Shown in pieces: positions 1-8,999 of a stretch of DNA of 42,974 nucleotides. Where the stretch lies: positions 1 through 42,974 of the forward strand of contig NZ_LDTE01000116.1 of the NCBI RefSeq assembly GCF_001476905.1. The letters run 5' to 3'. The notes under the pieces were generated by a model. It was not told where the DNA came from. It saw only the letters and a program-made list of their open reading frames with translations, and did not search any database. The position numbers were made by a program, and so were the translations under genes. Source of the stretch: Sphingomonas sanguinis (GTDB lineage Bacteria > Pseudomonadota > Alphaproteobacteria > Sphingomonadales > Sphingomonadaceae). Every line of letters begins with the position of its first letter. The first letter of the stretch is position 1.

Positions 1-29
1 CGGGAGGGGCTTAAGAAGTGGGGAGAGGC

Positions 30-1706
30 TTACCCGCCCCGCCCCAGCCTCACCGCCAGCGACTCCTTCAAGATCCGCCGCCGGATCGCCTTGTTCGCCG
101 CCTTCAACTCCTGCGGCGCCTCCGGCGACGTCCACCACCAGCCATCGTCACGCATCTGTTGTCCTGCTGCAACGAAGCGGTCGCAAATCTCGGCGAACAG
201 GGTGTCGTCGATGTCGAGGCTGAAGATCAGCCGCCCGGTCCCGACCCAGCTCAACGCCAGACCTTCCGCTCGGAGATAATATTGCAGCATCCAGTTATAG
301 GGCGAGGCGACCGAATAGAGGATGGTCCAGATCGTCTGGACATGCGCGACCGACAGGGGCAGTCCCGCCTCGGCCATCCGGGTGTTGAACATCGCGGCCC
401 GCGCCTGCCAGCGCGCGTCCAGCCCGTCATAGAGCGCCGCCACCTCGGGCGTCTCCAGTCGTCGCAGGAACGCGTTCATCGCCCCCATCACCATGGGATG
501 CGAGTTGAAGGTGCCGCGAGCAAAGCAGATGTCGACGGGCCGATCCTCGCGCCAGCGCTTCATCAGATGCGCCGGACCGCACAGCACGCCGACCGGCAAC
601 CCACCGCCCAGCGTCTTGCCATAGGTGATCAGGTCGGGCTTCACCCCGAAATATTCGGGCATCCCCCCTTTTGCCAGGCGGAAGCCCATGAACACCTCGT
701 CGAAGATCAGGACGATGCCGTTCGCCCGGCAGGTCTCGGCCAGCTTGTGCAGCCATTCGCGATAGGCGGCCAGATCGGCCCCCGCCTTGCGCCCGCCATC
801 GACCAGCTGGCCGTCCGACGGGGCCGAACCATTGGGGTGCATCGCCTGGAGCGGGTTGACCAGCACGCAGGCAATGTCCTTGCGCGTCGCCAGCACCTTC
901 AGCGTCTTTTCAGACATGTCGGCCAGCGTCAGCGTGCGATCGGCGGGAACGGGATTGCCGATGCCCGGCTGCACATCGCCCCACCAGCCATGATAGGCGC
1001 CCGCAAAGCGCACCAGGCGCGGACGCTTGGTGTGATAGCGCGCCAGTCGCACCGCCTGCATCACCGCCTCGGTGCCCGACATGTGGAACGACACCTCGTC
1101 CATACCCGACAGCGTGGTCAGGCGATGGACATTGTCGGCAACGACCGGATGAAAGGACCCCAGCACCCCGCCCAGATCGGCGACCATCGCCGCCCCCTCG
1201 GCCATGGTCTGCTTGTAGAAGTCGTTGCCGAACAGGTTGACGCCGTAGGAGCCGGTCAGGTCGATCAGCCGGTTGCCGTCCAAATCGACCAGGATCGGCC
1301 CTTCCGATCGCTGATAGAAGGCTCCGGTCGCCAGCGTGGTGCGCACCTTCTCGCGGAACTGGAACGGCACACGATACGCGCCGGTGAATTGCAGGTCGGA
1401 CAGGCCGCTGCGCGTTTCCTTGGTCAGCGCCAGCGTCTGCGCGAATCGCGTCGCGAACAGGCCGCCCAGCCGCTCGAACCCGGCGCGCCGCTGGTCGGCA
1501 ATCGCGTCGGGCGCATCATCGACGCGGAAGAAGCGATCATCGCCATAGGTGTAGAACGGGATCTGCCCGGCAATGCGCTTGGCCATGCGGACATGGCCGC
1601 CCAGCCCCGGATGCTTGGCACGCGACAGGGACAGGCGGCGATGCCCTTTCTTCAAGGCAACCGCACCGGCGGAAACGGCCAGCAGGCCAGTGAGAATCGG
1701 GTTCAT
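30..1706 (-). CDS. Class-III PLP aminotransferase, glutamate-1-semialdehyde aminomutase-like
   Basis: A fold-type I, class-III aminotransferase related to glutamate-1-semialdehyde aminomutase; the substrate is unknown. Seen: 'FHMSGTEAVMQAVRLAR' (PLP phosphate region), 'GAYHGWWG', 'LIFDEVFMGFR' (the Asp contacting the PLP ring nitrogen) and 'DLITYGKTLGGGLPVGV' carrying the Schiff-base Lys. At about 558 aa it is much longer than HemL (about 430 aa): there is an extra N-terminal region of over 100 residues beginning with a hydrophobic stretch (MNPILTGLLAVSAGAVALKKG) that could be a membrane anchor. I start at 1706 because AAAGG precedes it and the hydrophobic segment follows; an in-frame ATG at 1745 would run into the divergent gene. 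The neighbour psd is divergent at 38 bp, so a shared promoter region is likely. Class assignment is firm, the physiological reaction is not; a true HemL role is unlikely given the length and N terminus. Confidence 0.85.
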   Translation of the reverse strand: MNPILTGLLAVSAGAVALKKGHRRLSLSRAKHPGLGGHVRMAKRIAGQIPFYTYGDDRFFRVDDAPDAIADQRRAGFERLGGLFATRFAQTLALTKETRSGLSDLQFTGAYRVPFQFREKVRTTLATGAFYQRSEGPILVDLDGNRLIDLTGSYGVNLFGNDFYKQTMAEGAAMVADLGGVLGSFHPVVADNVHRLTTLSGMDEVSFHMSGTEAVMQAVRLARYHTKRPRLVRFAGAYHGWWGDVQPGIGNPVPADRTLTLADMSEKTLKVLATRKDIACVLVNPLQAMHPNGSAPSDGQLVDGGRKAGADLAAYREWLHKLAETCRANGIVLIFDEVFMGFRLAKGGMPEYFGVKPDLITYGKTLGGGLPVGVLCGPAHLMKRWREDRPVDICFARGTFNSHPMVMGAMNAFLRRLETPEVAALYDGLDARWQARAAMFNTRMAEAGLPLSVAHVQTIWTILYSVASPYNWMLQYYLRAEGLALSWVGTGRLIFSLDIDDTLFAEICDRFVAAGQQMRDDGWWWTSPEAPQELKAANKAIRRRILKESLAVRLGRGG

Positions 1707-1744
1707 GCGGCCTTTGACCGCGTACCCATGACGGAGGCATGACA

Positions 1745-2605
1745 ATGCGTGGACCCATCATGCGGTTCTTCCTGAACGAGGATATCAATTTCCTCGTCAC
1801 CAACCGCCTGCCGCGTCGGTTCGCGACGAAACTGGTCGGCCGGATTGCCCGGATCGAGCATCCGCTGGTCGCCCGACCCAGCCTGGCGCTTTGGAAATTC
1901 TTTGCGGGCGTCGACCTGTCGGATGCACGGACGACACGATTCAAATCCCTGCGCGACGGCTTTGTCCGCGCGCTTCGCGACGGCGCGCGCGAGTTCGACG
2001 CCGATCTCGACAGCATCGCCTCCCCCTGCGACGCGCTGGTCGGCGCGCATGGACGGATCGAGGAGGACCGGCTCTATCAGGTAAAGGGCTTTCCCTATCG
2101 GCTCGGCGACCTGATCCCCGACGCAGCGCTGGTCGAGCGCTATCGCGATGGCTCGTTCGTCACGCTACGTCTGACGGCGGGCATGTACCACCGTTTCCAC
2201 GCCCCCACCGACCTGGTGGTGGAAGGCGTGACCTACGTCTCCGGCGACTGCTGGAACGTAAATCCGATCGCGCTGAAGCGGGTCGAACGGCTTTTCTGCC
2301 GCAACGAGCGCGCGGTGATCGAGGCGCGCGTGCTGATGTCGGGTCAGCCGATGCTGATCGTGCCTGTCGCCGCGATCCTGGTCGCGAGCATCCGCCTCCA
2401 CTGCCTCGATACCGAGCGGACGTTGCGCGAACATGGCCCCGGCCGCACCGCCTGTTCGGCGCGGATCGGCAAGGGTGAAGAGATGGGCTGGTTCGAGCAT
2501 GGCTCGACGATCATCCTGTTCCTGCCCAAGGGAATGCGGCTGTCGGACACGCTGGTCGAGGGGCAAGCGATCCGTGCCGGTGCGGTGATCGGGCACGTCG
2601 GATAA
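1745..2605 (+). CDS. psd: Phosphatidylserine decarboxylase (pyruvoyl enzyme)
   Basis: Decarboxylates phosphatidylserine to phosphatidylethanolamine at the inner membrane. Visible family blocks: 'SPCDALVGAHGRIEED' with the catalytic Asp, 'GMYHRFHAP' with the conserved His pair, 'CWNVNPIALKRVERLFCRNER', and near the C terminus 'GEEMGWFEHGSTIILF'. The G-S-T site, with Ser at about residue 254 of 286, is where the family self-cleaves into beta and pyruvoyl-bearing alpha chains. The layout resembles the longer E. coli-type Psd rather than the short form common in alphaproteobacteria, so a second psd elsewhere in the genome is possible. The start at 1745 has GGAGG seven bases upstream; the ATG at 1739 is only one base from that GGAGG. 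It is divergent from the class-III aminotransferase, and the pairing hints at a head-group or amino-lipid function, which is inference. Confidence 0.93.
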   Translation: MRGPIMRFFLNEDINFLVTNRLPRRFATKLVGRIARIEHPLVARPSLALWKFFAGVDLSDARTTRFKSLRDGFVRALRDGAREFDADLDSIASPCDALVGAHGRIEEDRLYQVKGFPYRLGDLIPDAALVERYRDGSFVTLRLTAGMYHRFHAPTDLVVEGVTYVSGDCWNVNPIALKRVERLFCRNERAVIEARVLMSGQPMLIVPVAAILVASIRLHCLDTERTLREHGPGRTACSARIGKGEEMGWFEHGSTIILFLPKGMRLSDTLVEGQAIRAGAVIGHVG

Positions 2606-2799
2606 CGTCGCTGTCTTGGAAAGACTTGGCGGATGCCACCTTGGAACTCGGGACCGAACGGCGCATCATCCCACCGGTCACGCATGTCTGGCACGTGATG
2701 ACGGACCGCTTCGAGCGGTGGTTCCGCTCCACGCCATGGCGCGGGATGACTGGAAAATTCCGGTGAGTCTTGCCATCAGTCGGATCGCAAAGCGTTACA
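2606..2799. other. Intergenic region between psd and tRNA-Arg, no gene seen
   Basis: About 190 bp between convergent psd and the tRNA. A plus-frame reading passes through it into the tRNA and is not credible as a gene. A short perfect hairpin ACCGCT-tcg-AGCGGT lies near 2705-2719 without a T-run; it may help end transcription but is not a standard intrinsic terminator. Confidence 0.5.
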
Positions 2800-2876
2800 T
2801 GGTGACCCCGACTGGATTCGAACCAGTGGCCCTCAGATTAGGAATCTGATGCTCTATCCTGCTGAGCTACGGGGCC
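2800..2876 (-). tRNA. tRNA-Arg, anticodon CCU, CCA encoded
   Basis: The full cloverleaf can be folded by eye. The acceptor stem GGCCCCG pairs with CGGGGTC (one G-U pair), followed by discriminator A and a genomically encoded CCA at 2802-2800. The D stem is GCTC/GAGC. The anticodon stem TCAGA/TCTGA holds the loop TTCCTAA, giving anticodon CCT, which reads the rare Arg codon AGG. The T stem is ACTGG/CCAGT with loop TTCGAAT. It lies 57 bp downstream of the DUF1178 gene on the same strand. Confidence 0.97.
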
Positions 2877-2933
2877 CCATGCGGGGGCGGTGATAACCGG
2901 GACGCGGCATGGGGTCCAGAGTGGTTCGCGGCC

Positions 2934-3365
2934 TCAATTGGCGAGCTTGGGCGGCACCACCGGAAAGGGAAGCGGGGCGACGGGCACCCCTTCTTCGACC
3001 AGCGCCTTCGCCTCGGCCAGGCTCGCCTGACCATGGATCGGCGCGACGGGCGCATCGCCGTCGTGCATGGCGCGGGCTTTGTCGGCAAAGGCGGTGCCGA
3101 CCCAGGTCGACTTTTCCAGCATCTTGGCCTGGGCCTGCGCCAGTTGCTCCATGACCGCCTTCACCGCCTGCGAGTTGGGCAGGTCGGGCTTGCTGTTGCT
3201 CTTGGCGGGGATCTGCGGGGCCATGACCGCCTTTTCGATCTGGCGGTCGCCGCACAGCGGACAGGACACCTGCCCGTCGTCACGCTGTTCGGCATAGGCG
3301 GCGGAGGAGGCGAACCACGCCTCGAACACATGGCCGGTCGTGCAGCGCAGGTCGAAGACGATCAT
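2934..3365 (-). CDS. DUF1178 family protein
   Basis: A 143-aa protein of the alphaproteobacterial and betaproteobacterial DUF1178 family, function unknown. It opens with MIVFDLRCTTGHVFEAWF and soon has 'VSCPLCGD'; the paired Cys (Cys8, then C-x2-C) with the nearby His suggest a small zinc-ribbon-like head. An Ala/Gln-rich helical middle follows, and the tail 'EEGVPVAPLPFP' is typical of the family. The start at 3365 overlaps the stop of the upstream nitrilase gene as ATGA, so it is translationally coupled and last in the comF-grxC-nit-DUF1178 operon. A longer in-frame extension exists but would lie inside nit. Family membership is clear; no function should be assigned. Confidence 0.88.
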   Translation of the reverse strand: MIVFDLRCTTGHVFEAWFASSAAYAEQRDDGQVSCPLCGDRQIEKAVMAPQIPAKSNSKPDLPNSQAVKAVMEQLAQAQAKMLEKSTWVGTAFADKARAMHDGDAPVAPIHGQASLAEAKALVEEGVPVAPLPFPVVPPKLAN

Positions 3366-4183
3366 GCCACCACCGGCGGAATGGCGCGACGATGGCGAAG
3401 GGCGGGCAGGCGTTCGCGCACCGCCGCCACTTGGCCCGCGTCGATCGTCGCGACGCCCAGCCCGGCCGCCTCGCCCATGTCGAGCAGCACCTCGCCCCAA
3501 GGTCCCACGACCAGCGAATGGCCATAGGTGGCGCGACCGTCCTGATGCTCGCCGGTCTGCGCGGCGGCGACCAGATGCACCCCAGCCTCGATCGCCCGAG
3601 CGCGCAGCAGGATATGCCAGTGCGCCGCGCCCGTCGGCCGGGTAAAGGCGGCGGGCACGGAGAGGATCGTCGCCCCCGCCTCGGTCAGCGCGGCGAACAG
3701 CGCCGGAAAGCGCAGGTCATAGCAGATGGCCAGGCCCAACCGTCCGACCGGCGTATCGACGACGACCGCCTGTTCGCCCGGCACATAGGATGCCGACTCG
3801 CGCCAGCTTTCGCCGCTGGGCAGATCGACGTCGAACAGGTGCATCTTGTCATACCGCGCGCGGATCGCGCCGCCGTCATCGATGACATAACCGCGATTGG
3901 CGAGCCGCCCGTCGCCTTCGCGCACGGCCAGCGAGCCCAGATGCACCCACAGGCCTTGGGCCGCCGCCGCGGCACGAACGCGGGCGAGCACCGGGTCCTG
4001 ATCCTCGGCCACGAGATGCGCCGCCGCGCGTGTCCGGTCGCGGTCGATCAGCCCGGACATTTCGGGCGTGAACAGCATTGTGGCACCGCGCGCCTTCGCC
4101 TCGACGATGGCGCGTTCCAGCACGTCCGCATTGGCGGCGGGATCGATCCCCGCCGTCATCTGCAGCACCGCGATATCGGTCAT
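3362..4183 (-). CDS. Carbon-nitrogen hydrolase, Nit1/deaminated-glutathione amidase type
   Basis: A 273-aa nitrilase-superfamily amidase. The catalytic triad is visible: Glu41 in 'FTPEMSG', Lys113 in 'RYDKMHLFDVD' and nucleophile Cys154 in 'LAICYDLRFP'. 'KMHLFDVD' and 'YDLRFPALF' match the Nit1/NitA branch, which repairs deaminated glutathione to 2-oxoglutarate and Cys-Gly. It starts as ATGA with the end of the glutaredoxin gene and ends as ATGA with DUF1178. The glutaredoxin neighbour fits a glutathione-related role, but substrate specificity remains inferred; other omega-amidase-type substrates are possible. Confidence 0.9.
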   Translation of the reverse strand: MTDIAVLQMTAGIDPAANADVLERAIVEAKARGATMLFTPEMSGLIDRDRTRAAAHLVAEDQDPVLARVRAAAAAQGLWVHLGSLAVREGDGRLANRGYVIDDGGAIRARYDKMHLFDVDLPSGESWRESASYVPGEQAVVVDTPVGRLGLAICYDLRFPALFAALTEAGATILSVPAAFTRPTGAAHWHILLRARAIEAGVHLVAAAQTGEHQDGRATYGHSLVVGPWGEVLLDMGEAAGLGVATIDAGQVAAVRERLPALRHRRAIPPVVA

Positions 4184-4437
4184 GCCGACAGCAGCGGGTC
4201 GAGCCCTCCCCGCTTGTCGAGCGCGGCCAGATCGTCCGAACCGCCGATATGCTCCCCGTCGATAAACACCTGCGGCACGGTGGTCCGCCCGTTCGCGCGC
4301 TGGATCATCTCGGCGCGCTGGGGACCGCCCATGGTGATGTCATATTCCTCGGGCTCGACGCCCTTGGAGGCGAGCAGCGCCTTGGCCCGGGTGCAATAGG
4401 GGCAGAACGCCTTGGTGTAGATTTCGACCTTTGCCAT
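4180..4437 (-). CDS. grxC: Glutaredoxin 3 (dithiol)
   Basis: An 85-aa cytosolic class-I glutaredoxin that reduces disulfides and glutathione mixed disulfides. The dithiol active site CPYC is at residues 12-15, the cis-Pro motif 'RTTVPQVFIDG' and the glutathione-binding 'GGSDDL' follow in the usual order, and length is typical of GrxC. It lies 31 bp downstream of comF and overlaps the nitrilase gene by four bases (ATGA). The comF-grxC-nit-DUF1178 order is a familiar alphaproteobacterial arrangement. Confidence 0.95.
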   Translation of the reverse strand: MAKVEIYTKAFCPYCTRAKALLASKGVEPEEYDITMGGPQRAEMIQRANGRTTVPQVFIDGEHIGGSDDLAALDKRGGLDPLLSA

Positions 4438-4468
4438 ATCTCTCAGGTGTGGCGCGTCGGCCCGCTTG

Positions 4469-5215
4469 TCAATCGTCGGACCGCTCGATGACCCGCGCCC
4501 AGCACAGGATCGCGACCGACGCCGCGCCCGCCCTCAACAAGGCCGCCACGCACGCCCCCGCCGTCGCGCCGGTCGTATAGACGTCATCGACCAGCACGAC
4601 GTGCCGCCCCCTGACCAGCTCGGTCTGGGCGACGCGAAAGGCGGTGGTCACCGCCGCGCGGCGCTGTCGCGGCGACAGGCCACGCAGCAGCGGCGTCGCC
4701 CTCACCCGCTCCAGCGCACCGCGCGCCATCGGCACCCCGGTCCGCCGTGCGACGCCCTCGCCCAGCAATACCGCCTGGTTGAAACCACGCCGCCACAAGC
4801 GCCAGCGATGCAGCGGTACGGGCACCAGCAAGTCTGCCCCCGGCGGCAAGCGCCGCGCCATCGGCCCGGCCATCGTCTCGGCCACGCCGATCCGCCCGCC
4901 ATGCTTTAACCGGATCGGCAATTCGCGGGCGATGGGGCCATAGGCGACGGCGGCGTAAATGCCCGCATGGCGTGGCGGCCGGGCCATGCAGGGCCCGCAC
5001 CACGGCTCACCGACCGCATCGCCGCCCAGTGGTATGCCGCACCGCGCACAGCCCCCATCGTCCAGAAAGCGCAACTGCCCCCAGCACCGCGCGCAGAAGC
5101 GATGATCGGCCTCGACCGGTTCGGCACAGCCCGGACAGCGCGGCGGTAGGGCCCAGCGCACGATTCCTGCCACGATCGCCCCGGCGCGCGCCATCGCGAA
5201 TCCCGGCCATTTCAT
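4469..5215 (-). CDS. comF: ComF family phosphoribosyltransferase-like protein
   Basis: A 248-aa ComF homologue. The N-terminal region carries zinc-ribbon cysteine pairs (CPGC, CARC, CARC, CGPC, roughly residues 25-75), and the C-terminal half is a type-I PRTase domain with the PRPP loop 'VVLVDDVYTTGAT'. ComF proteins are needed for DNA uptake in competent bacteria, but most carriers, including alphaproteobacteria, are not known to be competent, so the role here is open. I start at MKWPGFAMARAG (5215), preceded by a G-run; longer in-frame starts up to 5290 would overlap the divergent methyltransferase gene. First gene of a four-gene minus-strand operon. Confidence 0.9.
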   Translation of the reverse strand: MKWPGFAMARAGAIVAGIVRWALPPRCPGCAEPVEADHRFCARCWGQLRFLDDGGCARCGIPLGGDAVGEPWCGPCMARPPRHAGIYAAVAYGPIARELPIRLKHGGRIGVAETMAGPMARRLPPGADLLVPVPLHRWRLWRRGFNQAVLLGEGVARRTGVPMARGALERVRATPLLRGLSPRQRRAAVTTAFRVAQTELVRGRHVVLVDDVYTTGATAGACVAALLRAGAASVAILCWARVIERSDD

Positions 5216-5273
5216 GCTTGCCCCCATCGGCTGCACCTTGTTCCCGATCGCACAAGCGCGCACAAGCGCGACC

Positions 5274-6119
5274 GTGACCCACCCCAGCATCTTCGACCGC
5301 CAAGCGCGCCGCCTGCGCCGCGACCGGGCCCAGCCCGCTTATGCCGAGCATGATTTCCTGCGCGCGGCCATGCTCGACGGCCTTGCCGAGCGGTTGGATG
5401 CGGTGACGCGGCCGTTCCGCGATATTCTGGACTTGGGTTGTTTCGATGGCGCCTTCCTGCAGCCCCCGGGGGCACGGGTGGCGCGGCTGGACCCGGGCTT
5501 TGCCTTTGCGCGCGGCGCGCACGGCGTGCAGGGGGATGAGGATCGGCTGCCGTTCGCGGATCGCAGCTTCGACCTGGTGGTCAGCGCGGGCGTGCTCGAC
5601 CAGATCGATGATCTGCCCGGCGCGCTGACGCTGATCCGCCGGGTGCTGCGCCCCGACGGGCTGTTCCTCGGCGCGTTCGTCGGTGGCGGTTCGCTGCCCC
5701 GCCTCCGCGCAGCCCTGCGCGTGGCAGAGGCCGAGCGGCCGGTCGCGCGGCTGCATCCGCAGGTCGATGTGCGCTCGGCGGGCGATCTGTTGATGCGTGC
5801 AGGCTTCACCCTGCCGGTTGCGGATATCGAGACGCTGGACGTGCGCTACCGCGATTTCGGGCGGCTGCTGGGCGATCTGCGCGGCATGGCGGCGAACAAC
5901 CTGCTGGCCGAGCGTCGGCCCATATCGCGAGAGGCGCTGACAACGGCGGCCTCAGCCTTTGCCGACATGGCGGACCCGGACGGCCGCGTGCCCGAACAGT
6001 TCAACCTGGTCTTCCTGACCGGCTGGGCCCCCGATCCGTCGCAGCCCGTGCCAGCGAAGCGGGGCAGCGCCACCGCGTCGCTGGCCGAGGCACTGCGCCC
6101 CAAGCCAGACGCGGACTGA
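5274..6119 (+). CDS. SAM-dependent methyltransferase, BioC/NDUFAF5-like
   Basis: A class-I methyltransferase of about 281 aa. SAM motif I is 'ILDLGCFDGAFL', the acidic loop is 'VARLDPGF', the post-I motif is 'DEDRLPFADRSFDLVVSAGVLDQIDDLP', and the later 'LRPDGLFLGAFVGGGSL' resembles NDUFAF5/BioC-type proteins, which methylate or hydroxylate protein targets or malonyl-ACP. I prefer the GTG at 5274 (VTHPSIFDRQARRLRRDRA), since the typical family N terminus 'FDRQARRLRRDRA' begins here; the ATG at 5214 adds 20 unsupported residues and overlaps comF. Divergent from comF. It ends immediately against the convergent response regulator with no bases between stop codons. Confidence 0.85.
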   Translation: MTHPSIFDRQARRLRRDRAQPAYAEHDFLRAAMLDGLAERLDAVTRPFRDILDLGCFDGAFLQPPGARVARLDPGFAFARGAHGVQGDEDRLPFADRSFDLVVSAGVLDQIDDLPGALTLIRRVLRPDGLFLGAFVGGGSLPRLRAALRVAEAERPVARLHPQVDVRSAGDLLMRAGFTLPVADIETLDVRYRDFGRLLGDLRGMAANNLLAERRPISREALTTAASAFADMADPDGRVPEQFNLVFLTGWAPDPSQPVPAKRGSATASLAEALRPKPDAD

Positions 6120-6509
6120 TCAGCCGATGATCGCGCCGCCGCGATCGCCCGCCAGGATACGGCCCATCGATTCGAATAGCTGATCCATAGCGACGGGCTT
6201 GACGATCACGTCGTCGGCCCCCGCCGTGATGCAGCGCTCGCGCAGGTCGACCCCGCTGTCGGCGGTCACCACGATGATCGGCACCTCCGCCTTGCCATCG
6301 CTGCGCGCGCGAATGTGGCGGATGGCGGTGATGCCATCCATGCCGGGCATCCGCAGATCGATCAGGATCATGTGATAATCGTCGCGGTCGATCATCTCAA
6401 GGCCGAGTTCGGCGCTCTCGGCCTCGGCCATCTGGGCTCCCGCCACGTCCAGCATATCGCGCACGACCCGACGGTTCATACGGTCGTCCTCGATAAAAAG
6501 GACGTTCAT
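6120..6509 (-). CDS. Single-domain response regulator
   Basis: A 129-aa stand-alone receiver (CheY/DivK-like size) with no output domain. Acidic pocket Asp8/Asp9, phospho-acceptor Asp51 in 'ILIDLRMPGMDG', Thr82 in 'VVTADS' and Lys104 in 'VIVKP' are all present, so it should be phosphorylatable. It lies 66 bp downstream of the hybrid histidine kinase on the same strand and is the likely partner. The sequence after the receiver (MDQLFESMGRILAG) is only the last helix. It acts by protein-protein contact, probably in a phosphorelay with the upstream kinase and EAL protein, which is inferred from the operon. Confidence 0.92.
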   Translation of the reverse strand: MNVLFIEDDRMNRRVVRDMLDVAGAQMAEAESAELGLEMIDRDDYHMILIDLRMPGMDGITAIRHIRARSDGKAEVPIIVVTADSGVDLRERCITAGADDVIVKPVAMDQLFESMGRILAGDRGGAIIG

Positions 6510-6575
6510 CGACGTCCCCTTTGCATCGCGGACAGGATGGCATCCAAGGCGCAGGTCATGGCTTCGCCCTAACGA

Positions 6576-8999
6576 TCATGCCGCTTGCGTTACAAGCGGC
6601 GATTCAGGGCTTTGCGGCGAGATGTCGAACATTTTGCTCATCACCTCGGCCCCTGCGATCGGTTTGGCGATAACGTGAACCAATCCGCCGCGTGGCAAAT
6701 CGTTCCCCGGCAGCGGATCGGCATCGGGCCACAGCAGGAATAGGGGCACCGCCGCGCCCGCTGCCGCTTCTGCCAAGGTATGCAGCGCCGCAGACCCATC
6801 ATCGTCCCGAATCGCACCGTCATCGACCAGAAGCTGCGCGACCCCGCCCTCGCCCAGCCGCGCCACCGCTTCGTCCACATTCCCGGCGAAGGCCACGGCG
6901 GCATGGTCCGCACACAGCTTGGTCCACATGGCACGACGGATCGGATTGCGATCGACGATCAGGACAGTCAGCCGCGCGACTTCGGGCTCCACCGGCAACT
7001 CGACCAGCGGTAATGTCAGGGTAAAGCATGATCCGCGCCCCGGCTCGCTGTCGACCGTCACGTCGCCGCCCATGGCGCGCGCCAGCCGACGACAAATGGC
7101 AAGGCCCAGGCCCGTGCCGCCATATTGCCGCGTCGTACTGGTATCCGCCTGGCGAAACGCCTCGAAGATTTCCTCCAGCTTCTCGGGTGCAATGCCGATA
7201 CCGGTATCGGTGACGCAGACCGAAACGCCGTCCGCCAGCCGCGTCACGGTCAGCCGGACCGCACCCTCGCTCGTGAATTTCAGGGCGTTGGACAACAGGT
7301 TGAAGACGATCTGCCGAATACGCGCTGAGTCGCCGACCACCATCGCCGGGCAATCGGACAGGTCGCGGGTAAAGCCGATCGCCTTGGCCGCCGCCTCCCC
7401 CTCGAACAGGCGGGACGCGTCGCGGATCGTCGCGGCGAGGTCGAACGGTGCCTCCTCAAGGGTCAGGCGGCCATTCTCGATCTTGGCGACGTCGAGCAGA
7501 TCGTCGACCAGCGCGCGCATGGTCAGGCCTGCGCCGTGCATCACCTCGACCCGTTCGCGCTGTTCGTCGGGCAACCCGGCATCGGCCAGCATGACCTGGG
7601 TCATGCCCAGAATACCGTTCAGGGGCGTCCGGATTTCATGGCTGGTCGTCGCCAGAAACTCGGTCTTGACCACCAGCGCCTTTTCGAGCTGGTCGTTGGT
7701 AAGGGCCAGTTCGCCATGCGCCGCGCGAATCCGGTTGCGGCTGCGGCCCAGCGTGAACAGCCAGATGCCGAGCAGCGCCAGCACCACGACGATGGCGACG
7801 ACCGATCCGATCAGGATGAAGCGCTCCGTCCGCAGCTGGGCGCGTTCAAAGGCGATGTTGCGTTGCAGGTCGGCGGCCTTCATCCGCGCGATCCGCAGTT
7901 CCTGATTGGCGAAGTCGAACCGCGCACCCATCAGCGCAAGACCGGTCGAGGTCGCCAGCCGGGTCGATTCGTCGTCGATCCGCTTGAGTGCCTCCAGATG
8001 GCGCAGCGCGTCGGCGGTCCGGCCGACCGCGTTGTAAATCTCATAAGCGCTGCGATGCGCGTCCCGCTGCAACACCGTGGTCGTCGCGAGATCGACGCCA
8101 GCAAAGCTCCGGTCGATCAGCCGCGCCGCCTCGGCCGCGTTGCCACGCTGGAACGCGGCCTGGGCCGCGATGCTTTGCAGCGCGCGGATATCCTCGGCCC
8201 CCGGCCGGGGATCGGCCCGCCGTACCTCGGCAATCGTTGCCTCGGCCTCGCCGATCCGGCCCATGCGCAATTGCGCCCGCGCGATGTTACGCCCGATCAC
8301 CGCCTGTAGCGCGACGCTGTCCATCTGCCGGGCCAAGCCCAGCGCCTCGCGAAGCTGGGTCAGCGCATCGGCGGTGCGGCCCATCTCCGCCAAGGTCAGA
8401 GCGCGATTGTTCAGGATGGCGAGGCGAAACATATCGTCGCCGCGATAGGTGCTACTCGCCTGTTCCAGGTAACGAAGCGCCGAGGTGAAGTCCTTGGCGT
8501 CATTGTACAGGTCCGCGATCTGGACCAGCGCCTTGGCCTGCCCGCGCGGATCGTTCAGCTGTTGGAAGACGCGGTGCGCGGATTGATAGGCGTTCAGCGC
8601 ATCGGCGATCTCACCGTCGGCGCGGTTCAGGCCCCCCTGCGACAACAGGATATTGGCCATCAGATCGGATTTCGGCGAAAGCGTCCGTGCGATCCGATAC
8701 GCTTCGGCAATGGCCCCCTTCGCTTCGCCCGTTCGCCCCATACGAACCGCGCTTTCGCCGTGCAGCCAGTCGGCGGTGGCGAACGCCAGCATCCGATCGT
8801 CGGAGTCGGGGATCGCCGCGGCCGCCATGCGCGCGGCATCGGCACTGCGCATCGCCAGCGCAGGGTCGCGCAGCATGTCGGTCTTGGCGGCATCGATCGC
8901 CCGGCTATAGGGCAAAGGCAAGGGTGGTGCGGCGGCGCGGGCCTGCGCCTCGGCCACGACCAGCGCGATGAAGATCAGCGCCAGCCTAAAGGCGCGCAT
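6576..8999 (-). CDS. TPR-sensor hybrid histidine kinase
   Basis: An 807-aa membrane kinase. Order: signal peptide (residues 1-22, [20 protein letters not shown]), a periplasmic all-helical TPR-like region (about 35-345), one transmembrane helix (about 394-416), HisKA with His454 in '[14 protein letters not shown]', HATPase_c with N ('[10 protein letters not shown]'), G1 ('[13 protein letters not shown]') and G2 ('GGTGLGLAI') boxes, then a divergent receiver ('[13 protein letters not shown]', 'QLLVDDGAI', 'VIAKPI'). The start at 8999 overlaps the EAL gene by 14 bp and begins a clean signal peptide; an upstream in-frame ATG (9053) lies deep inside the EAL gene. The receiver keeps the Asp and Lys positions but lacks the usual MPxMDG loop. 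The ligand of the TPR sensor is unknown. Confidence 0.92.
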   Translation of the reverse strand: MRAFRLALIFIALVVAEAQARAAAPPLPLPYSRAIDAAKTDMLRDPALAMRSADAARMAAAAIPDSDDRMLAFATADWLHGESAVRMGRTGEAKGAIAEAYRIARTLSPKSDLMANILLSQGGLNRADGEIADALNAYQSAHRVFQQLNDPRGQAKALVQIADLYNDAKDFTSALRYLEQASSTYRGDDMFRLAILNNRALTLAEMGRTADALTQLREALGLARQMDSVALQAVIGRNIARAQLRMGRIGEAEATIAEVRRADPRPGAEDIRALQSIAAQAAFQRGNAAEAARLIDRSFAGVDLATTTVLQRDAHRSAYEIYNAVGRTADALRHLEALKRIDDESTRLATSTGLALMGARFDFANQELRIARMKAADLQRNIAFERAQLRTERFILIGSVVAIVVVLALLGIWLFTLGRSRNRIRAAHGELALTNDQLEKALVVKTEFLATTSHEIRTPLNGILGMTQVMLADAGLPDEQRERVEVMHGAGLTMRALVDDLLDVAKIENGRLTLEEAPFDLAATIRDASRLFEGEAAAKAIGFTRDLSDCPAMVVGDSARIRQIVFNLLSNALKFTSEGAVRLTVTRLADGVSVCVTDTGIGIAPEKLEEIFEAFRQADTSTTRQYGGTGLGLAICRRLARAMGGDVTVDSEPGRGSCFTLTLPLVELPVEPEVARLTVLIVDRNPIRRAMWTKLCADHAAVAFAGNVDEAVARLGEGGVAQLLVDDGAIRDDDGSAALHTLAEAAAGAAVPLFLLWPDADPLPGNDLPRGGLVHVIAKPIAGAEVMSKMFDISPQSPESPLVTQAA

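Noticed and set aside
2616..2849. Plus-strand frame between psd and tRNA-Arg
   Set aside because: It runs into the complement of the tRNA and has no ribosome site or recognisable content.
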